From positions 1 to 8,654 of the forward strand of contig JAQUQA010000018.1 in NCBI GenBank assembly GCA_028716305.1: 8,654 nucleotides of DNA, written 5' to 3'. A program made the translations under genes and the position numbers. This DNA is from Candidatus Omnitrophota bacterium (GTDB lineage Bacteria > Omnitrophota > Gorgyraeia > Gygaellales > Profunditerraquicolaceae). The first letter of the stretch is position 1, and each line of letters opens with the position of its first letter. This document shows positions 1 to 6,065 of the stretch, in pieces. A model generated the notes under the pieces. The model made no database searches and was not told the DNA's origin. It worked only from the letters and a program-made list of their open reading frames with translations.

Positions 1-2
1 TG

Positions 3-539
3 GTCACGGGCACCGCTACTTCGACCGCGGACCAGATACAAAGAGAACAGACCGGCGTGACTTTAAGGGTAACTCCGCAGATCAATCAGGAGACGGGGGA
101 AATTACCATGTTTGTCATGCCTTCGGTAAAGGATACCTCGACCAGCAGCTTGACCACTACTTCCGGAAAGGCGATCAAGGATCCCGAGGAACGTACCACC
201 AAATCGATCATCCGGGTCAGAGACGGCGCTACCGTAGTAATCGGCGGATTGCTGCGCCATCATCGTATCGAAAGTAATAAAAAGGTCCCGGTTATGGGCG
301 ATATACCGATCTTCGGGGCCCTGTTCCGCCATAAAGAAAAAGAACGTGACCTGGAGCGCGAGTTATTGATCTTCATCACTCCGCACATCGTGGATAAAGG
401 AAAAATCGAATTGGCCAAAAAAACGGAAAATCTCCCGGTTCCCATGGGCAATCTGCCGATCAGGGAGCAGGACAACGTTTCGATGTTTGAGCGTCAGGCG
501 GTAATCAACTCGAGCCTGAACAATTTGCAGAAAAATTAA
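3..539 (+). CDS. Secretin C-terminal part (GspD/PilQ family), 5' end outside window
   Basis: This is the C-terminal 178 codons of an outer-membrane secretin, the multimeric gated channel through which a type IV pilus or type II secretion pseudopilus acts. The frame is open from the first bases of the window, so the gene starts upstream; the GTG at 57 is internal. Visible secretin hallmarks are TGVTLRVTPQIN, the stretch VRDGATVVIGGLL, and the family signature VPVMGDIPIFGALF (nt 285-326), followed by ELLIFITPHIV, which ends the beta-barrel domain. About 50 residues follow the barrel, a tail that could bind a pilotin or be disordered. It sits 17 nt upstream of the assembly ATPase, as expected in a T4P/T2SS operon. 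The N-terminal domains that would separate GspD from PilQ or MshL are missing, so I leave the subtype open. Confidence 0.93.
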   Translation, partial: VTGTATSTADQIQREQTGVTLRVTPQINQETGEITMFVMPSVKDTSTSSLTTTSGKAIKDPEERTTKSIIRVRDGATVVIGGLLRHHRIESNKKVPVMGDIPIFGALFRHKEKERDLERELLIFITPHIVDKGKIELAKKTENLPVPMGNLPIREQDNVSMFERQAVINSSLNNLQKN

Positions 540-556
540 CATTTAAGAGCTAATCG

Positions 557-2278
557 ATGGCTAAAGAGAAATATCTCAGGCTGGGAGAGTTGCTGATCAG
601 GGAGGGCCTGATCAGCCAGTCGCAGCTGGAAAAAGCGATCAGCGTGCAAAGGCAGGAGGGCGGCCGCCTGGGCGAGGCCCTGCTGAAACTGGGTTTTATC
701 AAAGAGGACCAGCTGGTTTCCACATTGGGTAAACAGCTGGGGATTCCCTATTTTTCACTGGGGACCGGGATGCTTAAGCCCGCCGCGGACCAGGACCTTG
801 ACCAGCTTATCCCGCATGACTTTGCCTTTAAAAATCTTGTTTTACCGTTGTCCCGCACGATGAGTTCCCTGACCGTGGCAATGCTGGATCCGCTTGACCT
901 GATCCTGATCGACAACCTCAAAAAGATCACCGGCTGCGACATTAATCCGGTAGTAGCCACCAAATCGGATATCACTAAATCGATCGAACAGTTCTACGGC
1001 AAGGCCTCAATGCTGAAAAAAGCAGTCGAGGCCTCCTATGACGTCAATGCCCTTGACTTTACCGAGCAGGCCAGAGAGATCAGCGACGAAGAGTTAAGTA
1101 TCGATAAGCTGATTGCCCGCGCGGAAGAGGCCCCGGTAGTCAAGTTGGTTGATCTGATCATCCGCCAGGCCATTGACGAGCGCGCCTCGGATATCCATAT
1201 CGAGCCTTTTAAGGACCGTTTATCTTTGAGGTACCGTATCGACGGAAAACTTTACGAGATCCCTCCTCCGGCCAAACACCTGCATATGTCGATTATCTCC
1301 CGTGTGAAGATCCTAAGCAAGCTGGATATCGCGGAGAAGCGCCTTCCCCAAGATGGCGCTTTTCTGGTCAGGCTGGAAGACCGCGTTGTCGACCTGAGAG
1401 TTTCGATTATCCCCACTATACACGGGGAAAAGGTCGTCTTAAGAATATTGGACAGAAGCAGCGTCGTTCTGGATATGAATGTGCTTGGTTTCGAGCAAAA
1501 GCAGCTGGAGTTGGTGCGCCATGCCATCAGCATGCCCTATGGGCTGGTTTTTATGACCGGGCCTACCGGCAGCGGAAAGACCACTAGCCTATACGCCATG
1601 TTAAGCGAGATCAAGGACCCTTCAAAAAATATTATTACTATCGAAGACCCCGTGGAGTATAAGCTTGACGGGGTAAACCAGGTGCAGGTCAAACCGGATA
1701 TCGGGTTAACCTTTGCTTCGGCCTTGCGCAGCTTTTTAAGGCAGGACCCGGATATTATGCTGGTCGGCGAGGTTAGAGACCTGGAGACCGCCCAGATTTG
1801 TATCCGTTCCGCCTTGACCGGGCACTTGGTCTTAAGCACCCTGCATACCAATGATGCCGCTTCGGCAGTCAGCCGTCTGATGGATATCGGTATCGAACCT
1901 TATATGCTGGCGCCTTCATTGCTGGTAATTATCGCGCAACGCCTTTTAAGAAAACTTTGTCCTGATTGTAAAGAAGCCTATGAGCCGACCGCGGAACAGC
2001 TAAAGAGCGTAAAGCTTAAAACAGATTTGATCTATAAGCCCCGCGGCTGCGCCAAATGTAACCAGCTGGGGTATAAGGGGAGGATGTCGATCGGCGAAGT
2101 CATGGTCATGAATGAACAGTTAAGAGACCTGATCAATCAGAGGGCGTCTTTCCAAAAGCTTAAGGATGTGGCGCGCACCAGCGGTATGCAGACCCTTTAT
2201 GAATCAGCGATTAAGAAAGTAGAGTCCGGGCTTACTTCTTTGGAAGAGGCCCTTTCGGTGACCTTAGGGGCGGAGTAA
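557..2278 (+). CDS. GspE/PilB-type assembly ATPase
   Basis: A cytoplasmic hexameric ATPase that powers pilus or pseudopilus polymerisation by turning the inner-membrane platform. The 573-aa length is normal for the family. Residues 1-150 form an N-terminal GspE_N/MshEN-like region, a fold that binds cyclic di-GMP in some members. The RASDIHIEP segment (209-217) opens the ATPase core. Motifs in order are Walker A GPTGSGKTTS (335-344), Asp box TIEDPVEY (361-368), Walker B region DPDIMLVGEVRD (397-408) and His box TGHLVLSTLHTND (421-433). A zinc-binding tetracysteine follows (C468, C471, C498, C501), which is typical of GspE/PilB and absent from PilT retraction ATPases. The ATG at 557 is preceded by a weak AAGAG at 545-549. 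GspE versus PilB cannot be decided from this gene alone. Cyclic di-GMP control is only a family possibility, because I did not verify the binding residues. Confidence 0.96.
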   Translation: MAKEKYLRLGELLIREGLISQSQLEKAISVQRQEGGRLGEALLKLGFIKEDQLVSTLGKQLGIPYFSLGTGMLKPAADQDLDQLIPHDFAFKNLVLPLSRTMSSLTVAMLDPLDLILIDNLKKITGCDINPVVATKSDITKSIEQFYGKASMLKKAVEASYDVNALDFTEQAREISDEELSIDKLIARAEEAPVVKLVDLIIRQAIDERASDIHIEPFKDRLSLRYRIDGKLYEIPPPAKHLHMSIISRVKILSKLDIAEKRLPQDGAFLVRLEDRVVDLRVSIIPTIHGEKVVLRILDRSSVVLDMNVLGFEQKQLELVRHAISMPYGLVFMTGPTGSGKTTSLYAMLSEIKDPSKNIITIEDPVEYKLDGVNQVQVKPDIGLTFASALRSFLRQDPDIMLVGEVRDLETAQICIRSALTGHLVLSTLHTNDAASAVSRLMDIGIEPYMLAPSLLVIIAQRLLRKLCPDCKEAYEPTAEQLKSVKLKTDLIYKPRGCAKCNQLGYKGRMSIGEVMVMNEQLRDLINQRASFQKLKDVARTSGMQTLYESAIKKVESGLTSLEEALSVTLGAE

Positions 2279-2282
2279 GTTC

Positions 2283-2443
2283 CGTATTGCGTATTGCGTA
2301 GTGCGTATTGCGCACGGCAAACCTGCCAAATTTGTCTGTAGAAAAGTTCTCATCCTTATTCATAATTTTTCCGCACTTCGCACTACGCAATACGAAATAC
2401 GCAATACGAAATACGCAATACGCAATACGAAATACGAAATAAC
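2283..2443. repeat. Heptamer-word array with inverted arms (CAATACG family)
   Basis: A non-coding array between the ATPase and platform genes. The left arm (2283-2310) is four consecutive 7-mers: CGTATTG twice, CGTAGTG, then CGTATTG. The right arm (2374-2443) is ten 7-mers in unbroken register with the reverse-complement consensus MAATACG: CACTTCG, CACTACG, then alternating CAATACG and AAATACG, ending AAATAAC. The arms flank a roughly 60-bp unrelated core. Positions 2283-2303 can pair with 2381-2401 at 20 of 21 positions, so a long hairpin is possible in the mRNA. The right arm ends just before the ribosome binding site of the next gene (GAAGG at 2451-2455). It resembles in kind the heptanucleotide STRR repeats described in cyanobacteria, but the words differ. 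Confidence 0.92.
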
Positions 2444-2464
2444 AATTAAAGAAGGCGCGAAATA

Positions 2465-3703
2465 ATGGCAAAATTCTTTTATGTCGCCAGAGACGGCTTG
2501 GGCAAGAAAGTCAGCGGGGTCGAAGAAGGCTCCACTTCGGATGAGATCATCAACCGGCTCCAGTCGCGCGACCTGATCGTTATCACCGTTGCCGCCGACT
2601 ACGAACAGGATGTTAAGGGGCTGCGCGAAGAGATCGTGGCGCAGAGCAAGGCCAAGCTTAAGCATTACCGGGTTACCCCGGATGACCTGGTCCTTTTTTG
2701 CCGGCAGCTGGCCACCCTTCTGGGGGCAGGCGTCACTATATTAAAGAGCCTTGAGATCATCTGTATGCAGGTGACCAGTTTTAAATTATACAATGTGATC
2801 AGGAACCTGCAGAAGAATATGGAGGCCGGCCTGAGCCTGCACGAGGCGATGGCCAAGCACCCCCTGGTATTTTCGGAGCTTTGGGTCAACCTGGTGGAGA
2901 GCGGCGAGGCCAGCGGTAACCTGGCAGTGGTCCTGAACCGCCTGGCGAATTACCTGGAACGCAATGCCGCCTTTAAGCGCAAACTGATCTCCGCGATACT
3001 TTATCCGATCATCCTGATGGTGGCCGGCCTGGGCGCCCTGCTTTTTTTGACCGTGAGGATCATTCCTACTTTTGCCGAATTGTTCAAGGGTTTTGATATT
3101 ACCCTGCCCTTGCTGACACGCATGCTTATCTCTACCAGCCTTTTTATCAAGAAATTTTTCCTGCTTCTTATAGGATTGTTGGTCGTCGGAGCGGTCCTGT
3201 TCAGAAGGTACATTAAAACCAAGGAAGGCCGTAAGAAATTCGAGCAGTTCCAGTTCAGATTGCCGGTTTTCGGAGAAATGTTCCGTGCCCTGGTCGTGGA
3301 GAGGTTTTCCTCGGAGATGTCCACTCTGGTAGAGAGCGGCGTGCCGATCCTTTATTCACTGGAGATCGCCGAGCATAGCGTAGGGAACCTGGTCATGTCC
3401 GAAGTGGTCCGTAAGATCAAAGACGAGGTAAGAGAGGGCAAGCCGCTTAATCAGCCTCTGGCGAAAAGCGGTTTTTTTGAGCCGATGGTCGTGCAGATGG
3501 TTACTATCGGCGAGGAGATCGGAGAGCTGTCCCCGATGTTTAAGAAGATCAATGCCTTTTACCAGGAGTATGTCGAGACCTTCCTGGCGCGTTTCGCCAC
3601 GATCTTCGAGCCTTTTATGCTGGTTTTTATGGGGATCATTATCGGTATAATCGTTATCGGGATGTTCCTGCCCATCTTCCAGATTTCGCAGATCAGTGGA
3701 TAA
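2465..3703 (+). CDS. GspF/PilC inner-membrane platform protein
   Basis: The polytopic inner-membrane platform of T4P/T2SS, which couples the assembly ATPase to pilin insertion. The 412-aa length is typical. The N-terminal cytoplasmic segment begins MAKFFYVARDGLGKKVSG, the usual opening of the family. Two copies of the F domain follow, at about 75-198 (FCRQLATLLGAGVTILKSLE) and 277-400 (VERFSSEMSTLVESGVPILYSLE), each with the conserved S/T-L-x-x-(A/S)-G-V-x-I-L-x-S-L-E pattern. The internal ESGEASGNL and IGEEIGEL segments align as repeat counterparts. Membrane helices are visible near 178-200, 228-247 and 380-405. The ATG at 2465 has GAAGG 9 nt upstream. It lies 186 bp after the ATPase stop, and that gap is filled by the heptamer array, so the two genes are probably in one operon with an array in the 5' leader of this one. 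Confidence 0.96.
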   Translation: MAKFFYVARDGLGKKVSGVEEGSTSDEIINRLQSRDLIVITVAADYEQDVKGLREEIVAQSKAKLKHYRVTPDDLVLFCRQLATLLGAGVTILKSLEIICMQVTSFKLYNVIRNLQKNMEAGLSLHEAMAKHPLVFSELWVNLVESGEASGNLAVVLNRLANYLERNAAFKRKLISAILYPIILMVAGLGALLFLTVRIIPTFAELFKGFDITLPLLTRMLISTSLFIKKFFLLLIGLLVVGAVLFRRYIKTKEGRKKFEQFQFRLPVFGEMFRALVVERFSSEMSTLVESGVPILYSLEIAEHSVGNLVMSEVVRKIKDEVREGKPLNQPLAKSGFFEPMVVQMVTIGEEIGELSPMFKKINAFYQEYVETFLARFATIFEPFMLVFMGIIIGIIVIGMFLPIFQISQISG

Positions 3704-3711
3704 AAAATATA

Positions 3712-3739
3712 TTGACAGATGTTTTTATTATACTAAAAT
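3712..3739 (+). promoter_or_regulatory. Sigma70-type promoter of the major pilin
   Basis: A consensus TTGACA (3712-3717) lies 16 nt upstream of TAAAAT (3734-3739, five of six matches), in an AT-rich stretch directly after the platform gene stop. Transcription would begin near 3746, giving a leader of about 50 nt before the pilin ATG. A further TATAAT at 3751-3756 lacks a good -35 and may be a secondary start or chance. A separate strong promoter here fits the need for far more pilin than assembly machinery. Confidence 0.65.
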
Positions 3740-3784
3740 AAGCATATAAATATAATGAACCGGAACATAATCAAAGCGGAAAGG

Positions 3785-3792
3785 AAGGAGGT
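3785..3792 (+). promoter_or_regulatory. Near-perfect Shine-Dalgarno of the major pilin
   Basis: AAGGAGGT, complementary to the 16S rRNA 3' end over its full length, lies 3 nt before the ATG at 3796. It is by far the strongest ribosome binding site in the window. It fixes the pilin start and supports high expression. Confidence 0.8.
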
Positions 3793-3795
3793 CTG

Positions 3796-4182
3796 ATGAA
3801 AAAAGGTTTTACGTTACTGGAGTTGATCGTCGTTATCATTATTATCGGTATTTTAGCTACTTTGGGTTTTATGCAGTATCAGGCGGTCATTGAAAAAAGC
3901 CGCAGGGCAGAAGGCAGGACCAATCTTGGGACCTTGCGTCAGCTTCAAGTCGCGTATCATGAAGACCCGGTAAGCACAGCGGCCTGGGCAGACTTGGGAG
4001 ACTTGGAGACCGGTTTACCGGCAGCATGCGCTGGAACTCATTACTTTTCCTATACCTGTAGTGGTGGAGACGCGGGGGATGGTTCTTGTACCGCCTCGAG
4101 ATGTACGGCAGGTGGCAAACCGCCGCAAGCCGCAGCGGCCTATGACATTGTTTTGAGTGTCGACGGTACGCTTACTGAATAA
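3796..4182 (+). CDS. Type IV pilin / major pseudopilin (GspG/PilA-like)
   Basis: A 128-aa prepilin. The leader MKKG is followed by F5-T-L-L-E9, so the prepilin peptidase would cut after Gly4, leaving methylated Phe1 and the conserved Glu5 of the mature protein. Residues 5-28 form the hydrophobic helix that anchors the subunit in the membrane and packs the fibre core. The globular part is short and holds four cysteines (C78, C88, C98, C103) in a Gly/Ser/Ala-rich segment, enough for two disulfides. It has its own strong promoter and ribosome binding site, directly after the platform protein gene, so it is the best candidate for the major subunit. Its C-terminal domain is too short and divergent for me to call GspG or PilA. 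A classical GspG calcium loop is not evident. Confidence 0.9.
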   Translation: MKKGFTLLELIVVIIIIGILATLGFMQYQAVIEKSRRAEGRTNLGTLRQLQVAYHEDPVSTAAWADLGDLETGLPAACAGTHYFSYTCSGGDAGDGSCTASRCTAGGKPPQAAAAYDIVLSVDGTLTE

Positions 4183-4208
4183 TCTTCATCAAAAAGACGG
4201 ATAAGCTG

Positions 4209-4607
4209 ATGAAAAGAAAAGCAATGACACTACTGGAGTTGTTGGTTGTAGTGATTATCGTTGGTGTCCTGGCTACATTAGGGCTGGTGAATTATGCCGG
4301 AGTCAGAGAGCATTCGATGGGTAAAGAGGCAGTTGCCAACTTGAAGCTGATCGCGGCGGCTGAGCGTATTTATCGCATGGAGATCGGATATTTCTTTCCG
4401 CACTCTTCTGCTCCTAGTCCCTCGGTGGCAACCATTAATACTAATCTCAGGCTTTCTCTGCCGCAAGGTGAGCGCTGGAATTACGCGATTCCGGCTGCAG
4501 CAACTAGCACTTTCACCGCGACTGCCACGAGGAACAGAACGGGTTCTGCTTGTGTCTATACGATTACCCAGGCACCGGGAGAACCGACGGCAGCTAATTG
4601 CCCTTAA
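4209..4607 (+). CDS. Type IV pilin-like protein, second copy
   Basis: A 132-aa prepilin 26 nt after the first pilin. The leader is MKRKA and the cleavage region A5/M6-T-L-L-E10 keeps the essential Glu at mature position 5, but Ala replaces the usual Gly at -1. A hydrophobic helix covers residues 6-28. The helix continues with a polar segment (VANLKLIAAAERIYRMEIGYFFP) that follows the usual pilin pattern of a long alpha-1 ending in a Tyr/Phe turn. The C-terminal part is Thr/Ala-rich with two cysteines (C115, C131) that could close a C-terminal disulfide loop. The ribosome binding site is weak, so translation may depend on the preceding pilin. It is a paralogue of the first pilin in the helix region only and may be a second major subunit or a minor pilin. 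Confidence 0.88.
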   Translation: MKRKAMTLLELLVVVIIVGVLATLGLVNYAGVREHSMGKEAVANLKLIAAAERIYRMEIGYFFPHSSAPSPSVATINTNLRLSLPQGERWNYAIPAAATSTFTATATRNRTGSACVYTITQAPGEPTAANCP

Positions 4608-4631
4608 ATAGCCGGCAAGGTTTGTTATCAT

Positions 4632-4672
4632 AAAAGGGACACCTCTTTTATAAACTTAGAGGTGTCCCTTTT
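4632..4672 (+). terminator. Perfect 15-bp hairpin, probable intrinsic terminator or attenuator
   Basis: The left arm (4632-4646, beginning AAAAGGGACACC) and right arm (4658-4672, ending GTCCCTTTT) are perfectly complementary over 15 bp around an 11-nt AT-rich loop. The right arm ends in TTTT followed by GTT, a short U-tract. It lies 24 nt after the second pilin stop and 18 nt before the next pseudopilin ATG. It would end or reduce the abundant pilin transcript before the minor pilins. The A-tract on the left arm gives a U-tract in the other direction as well. Confidence 0.75.
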
Positions 4673-4690
4673 GTTAGCAGGTGATCAATT

Positions 4691-5083
4691 ATGGCAAATA
4701 AAAGAGCGGTTACCCTCCTGGAGATCATGATAGCGTTTATCCTTTTGGCGGTAGTGACCGGGGGGTTGGTAAATATTTTTATCTCTTCACAGAGATGGCT
4801 GATCCGCGCGCGTTCACGCATGCAGGGCGGTGAGTTGGGCAAGCGTTTTCTTGATCCGCTCCAGATGGGGACCAGGCAGGACCAGTGGGCCGCGGATACC
4901 AGCTGTCTGACCAGTAATGGTTCGGCCTGCGATACTACTGCCTGGATAGACCATGCTACGAATATCACCTACACGCCGACCTACACTGTAAACGCGGTTG
5001 CCATAGACGCGCAAAATCCCCTGGGGCGTTTGCGCAGAGTGAGACTGGGCCTTACCTGGGGCGAATATACGCCAAATCCATGA
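4691..5083 (+). CDS. Minor pseudopilin, GspI/PilV-like
   Basis: A 130-aa prepilin-like protein. The leader MANKRA is followed by V7-T-L-L-E11, giving cleavage after Ala6 (Ala, not Gly, at -1) and the conserved Glu5 of the mature form. The hydrophobic helix spans 7-30. Two cysteines (C72, C80) lie close together. The C-terminal strand LRRVRLGLTWGE resembles the terminal V-x-V-x-W segment of GspI/PilV proteins, which is the basis for the call. The ATG at 4691 has AGGTGA about 7 nt upstream. Its stop overlaps the start of the next pseudopilin (ATGA), suggesting coupled translation of an I-J type pair, which in T2SS forms the pseudopilus tip. The subtype is inferred from order and the C-terminus and is less certain than the pilin-family call. 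Confidence 0.82.
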   Translation: MANKRAVTLLEIMIAFILLAVVTGGLVNIFISSQRWLIRARSRMQGGELGKRFLDPLQMGTRQDQWAADTSCLTSNGSACDTTAWIDHATNITYTPTYTVNAVAIDAQNPLGRLRRVRLGLTWGEYTPNP

Positions 5084-5709
5084 CCTGTTTATCCCTTAAA
5101 AAGAAAAAAGCGCTCACCCTTCTGGAATTGCTGATTGCCGTGGTGCTTTTGTCCGTCCTTTCCCTGGGGTTTTTTAACATCCACTTTTTCACCCAGGACC
5201 AGGTGATCCAGGGTGACCGCAGGGCCAGGGTGCAAAACGATGTTTCTTTCGCGCTGTCGCACATGGCAAAGCAGCTTAGAGGCACGGATCAAAGGGGAGG
5301 AGCGATCGGCACGGCCCTTAATCCTCCGGACAGCCTGCCGGTTGAGCTGACCACGGTTAACGGCGATAACGGAATACTGGTCTGGATAGATTTTGATAAT
5401 AACGGGGTCAGGGATGATACCAATGATAAACAGATCGCCTACGCCTATGACGCCACCAATCACACCATCCTCTTTTACCCCAATTTTACCGATGCCCCTT
5501 TAGTCTCCGAGGCAATTACCGAGTCCAGGATCATGCCGGATTTTAGCGATGATGCTACTGCCCGTACGCACGTCCTTTACGACCAGGCAAATAATTTTAT
5601 CGAAGTCCAGATTACCGGACGCTGGAACCCGGATGTCAACGCCGCTTTAAACAATCCCGAAGTGAGAATGACCACCCGCATTAATATGCCTTCAGTTTCG
5701 CTCAATTAA
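5080..5709 (+). CDS. Minor pseudopilin, GspJ/PilW-like
   Basis: A 209-aa protein whose ATG overlaps the upstream stop by four bases (ATGA), so it needs no separate ribosome binding site. The leader is basic (four Lys at 7-10) and ends in Ala11; L12-T-L-L-E16 supplies the prepilin cleavage and Glu5 motif, again with Ala at -1. The hydrophobic helix is 12-35, followed by a polar helix with SFALSHMAKQLR, the usual GspJ/PilW pattern. The globular domain carries D104-F-D106-N-N108-G-V-R-D112-D113, an EF-hand-like acidic loop that could bind calcium, followed by IAYAYDATNHTILFYP, a beta hairpin common in PilW-like minor pilins. It is larger than its neighbours, as GspJ usually is. It is the last gene of the cluster in this window; no GspK or prepilin peptidase follows. 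Confidence 0.84.
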   Translation: MTCLSLKKKKALTLLELLIAVVLLSVLSLGFFNIHFFTQDQVIQGDRRARVQNDVSFALSHMAKQLRGTDQRGGAIGTALNPPDSLPVELTTVNGDNGILVWIDFDNNGVRDDTNDKQIAYAYDATNHTILFYPNFTDAPLVSEAITESRIMPDFSDDATARTHVLYDQANNFIEVQITGRWNPDVNAALNNPEVRMTTRINMPSVSLN

Positions 5710-5724
5710 TAATAAAATTGAATA

Positions 5725-5864
5725 GAACGGCGTTCAGCGTTGGTGCGAACGGCGTAAATTTAAATTATTGATTTGGGGCCTGTCATTTTAAGGAGTACGC
5801 CATTCACCGAACGCCTTACGCTGTTCACAGTACGCCGAACTCCTCTCGCCGAACGCCGTTCGAA
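5725..5864. repeat. Second heptamer-word array with inverted arms (GAACGCC family)
   Basis: The left arm (5725-5756) carries 7-mers such as GAACGGC, GTTCAGC and GTTGGTG. After a 38-bp AT-rich core, the right arm (5795-5864) is ten 7-mers in perfect register with consensus near GWWCGCC, for example GTACGCC (5795, 5830), GAACGCC (5809, 5851) and GTTCACA (5823). Left-arm words are the reverse complement of right-arm words: 5725-5735 pairs perfectly with 5851-5861 over 11 bp, and 5751-5756 pairs with 5831-5836. This is the same design as the array at 2283-2443 with a different word. No open frame here looks like a protein. Confidence 0.88.
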
Positions 5865-5920
5865 TTCTCTGTTACCTGTGACTTGTGCCTTGTGACCTTA
5901 CGTGGCCTTGGTCCTTGGTC
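5865..5920. repeat. Continuation of the 7-bp register with new words (TGNCTTG, CTTGGTC)
   Basis: Directly after the GAACGCC words the 7-bp phase continues for eight more units: TTCTCTG, TTACCTG, TGACTTG, TGCCTTG, TGACCTT, ACGTGGC and then CTTGGTC twice (5907 and 5914). The word family changes from GWWCGCC to TGNCTTG to CTTGGTC with no detectable slip in register. I see no matching inverted arm for these later words inside the window. Confidence 0.72.
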
Positions 5921-5933
5921 TGCTGAAACGATT

Positions 5934-5961
5934 TTGATTGCATAGCGCCGCTGATTATGAT
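5934..5961 (+). promoter_or_regulatory. Probable promoter of the tRNA gene
   Basis: TTGATT (5934-5939, four of six -35 matches) and TATGAT (5956-5961, five of six -10 matches) are 16 nt apart. Transcription would start near 5968, about 25 nt before the tRNA, a sensible tRNA leader length. It begins just after the end of the heptamer array. Confidence 0.5.
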
Positions 5962-5992
5962 AAATTATTATCCGGCATCTGGTTAGATTAAC

Positions 5993-6065
5993 GGGGCAGT
6001 AGCTCAGCTGGGAGAGCGTCGCGTTCGCATCGCGAAGGTCGGGAGTTCGAGCCTCCTCTGCTCCA
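5993..6065 (+). tRNA. tRNA-Ala (anticodon CGC)
   Basis: A full 73-nt cloverleaf: acceptor GGGGCAG paired with CTGCTCC, D arm GCTC/GAGC, anticodon stem TCGCG/CGCGA with loop TTCGCAT, 5-nt variable loop, T arm GGGAG/CTCCT with loop TTCGAGC, discriminator A. The anticodon CGC (6026-6028) reads GCG alanine codons, and the acceptor has G3-U70, the universal alanine identity pair. The 3' CCA is not encoded, so a CCA-adding enzyme is needed. The last four bases also belong to a perfect palindrome that extends downstream. Confidence 0.96.

Noticed and set aside
57..539. Reading the secretin as a complete 160-aa gene from GTG 57
   Set aside because: The frame is open to the window edge and upstream residues continue the secretin pattern, so the gene is truncated by the window.
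2283..2443. CRISPR array
   Set aside because: The units are 7 bp and contiguous with no spacers, and no cas genes are seen.
2232..2665. Two minus-strand open frames with repeated FRIAYFVLRIAYCV-like segments
   Set aside because: They are translations of the heptamer array (7 bp x 3 gives a 7-residue repeat) and extend into the antisense of the ATPase and platform genes. There is no support as proteins.
3729..3756. TATACT (3729) and TATAAT (3751) as the main -10 of the pilin promoter
   Set aside because: Their distances from TTGACA at 3712 are 11 and 33 nt, outside the working range; TAAAAT at 3734 has the right 16-nt spacing.
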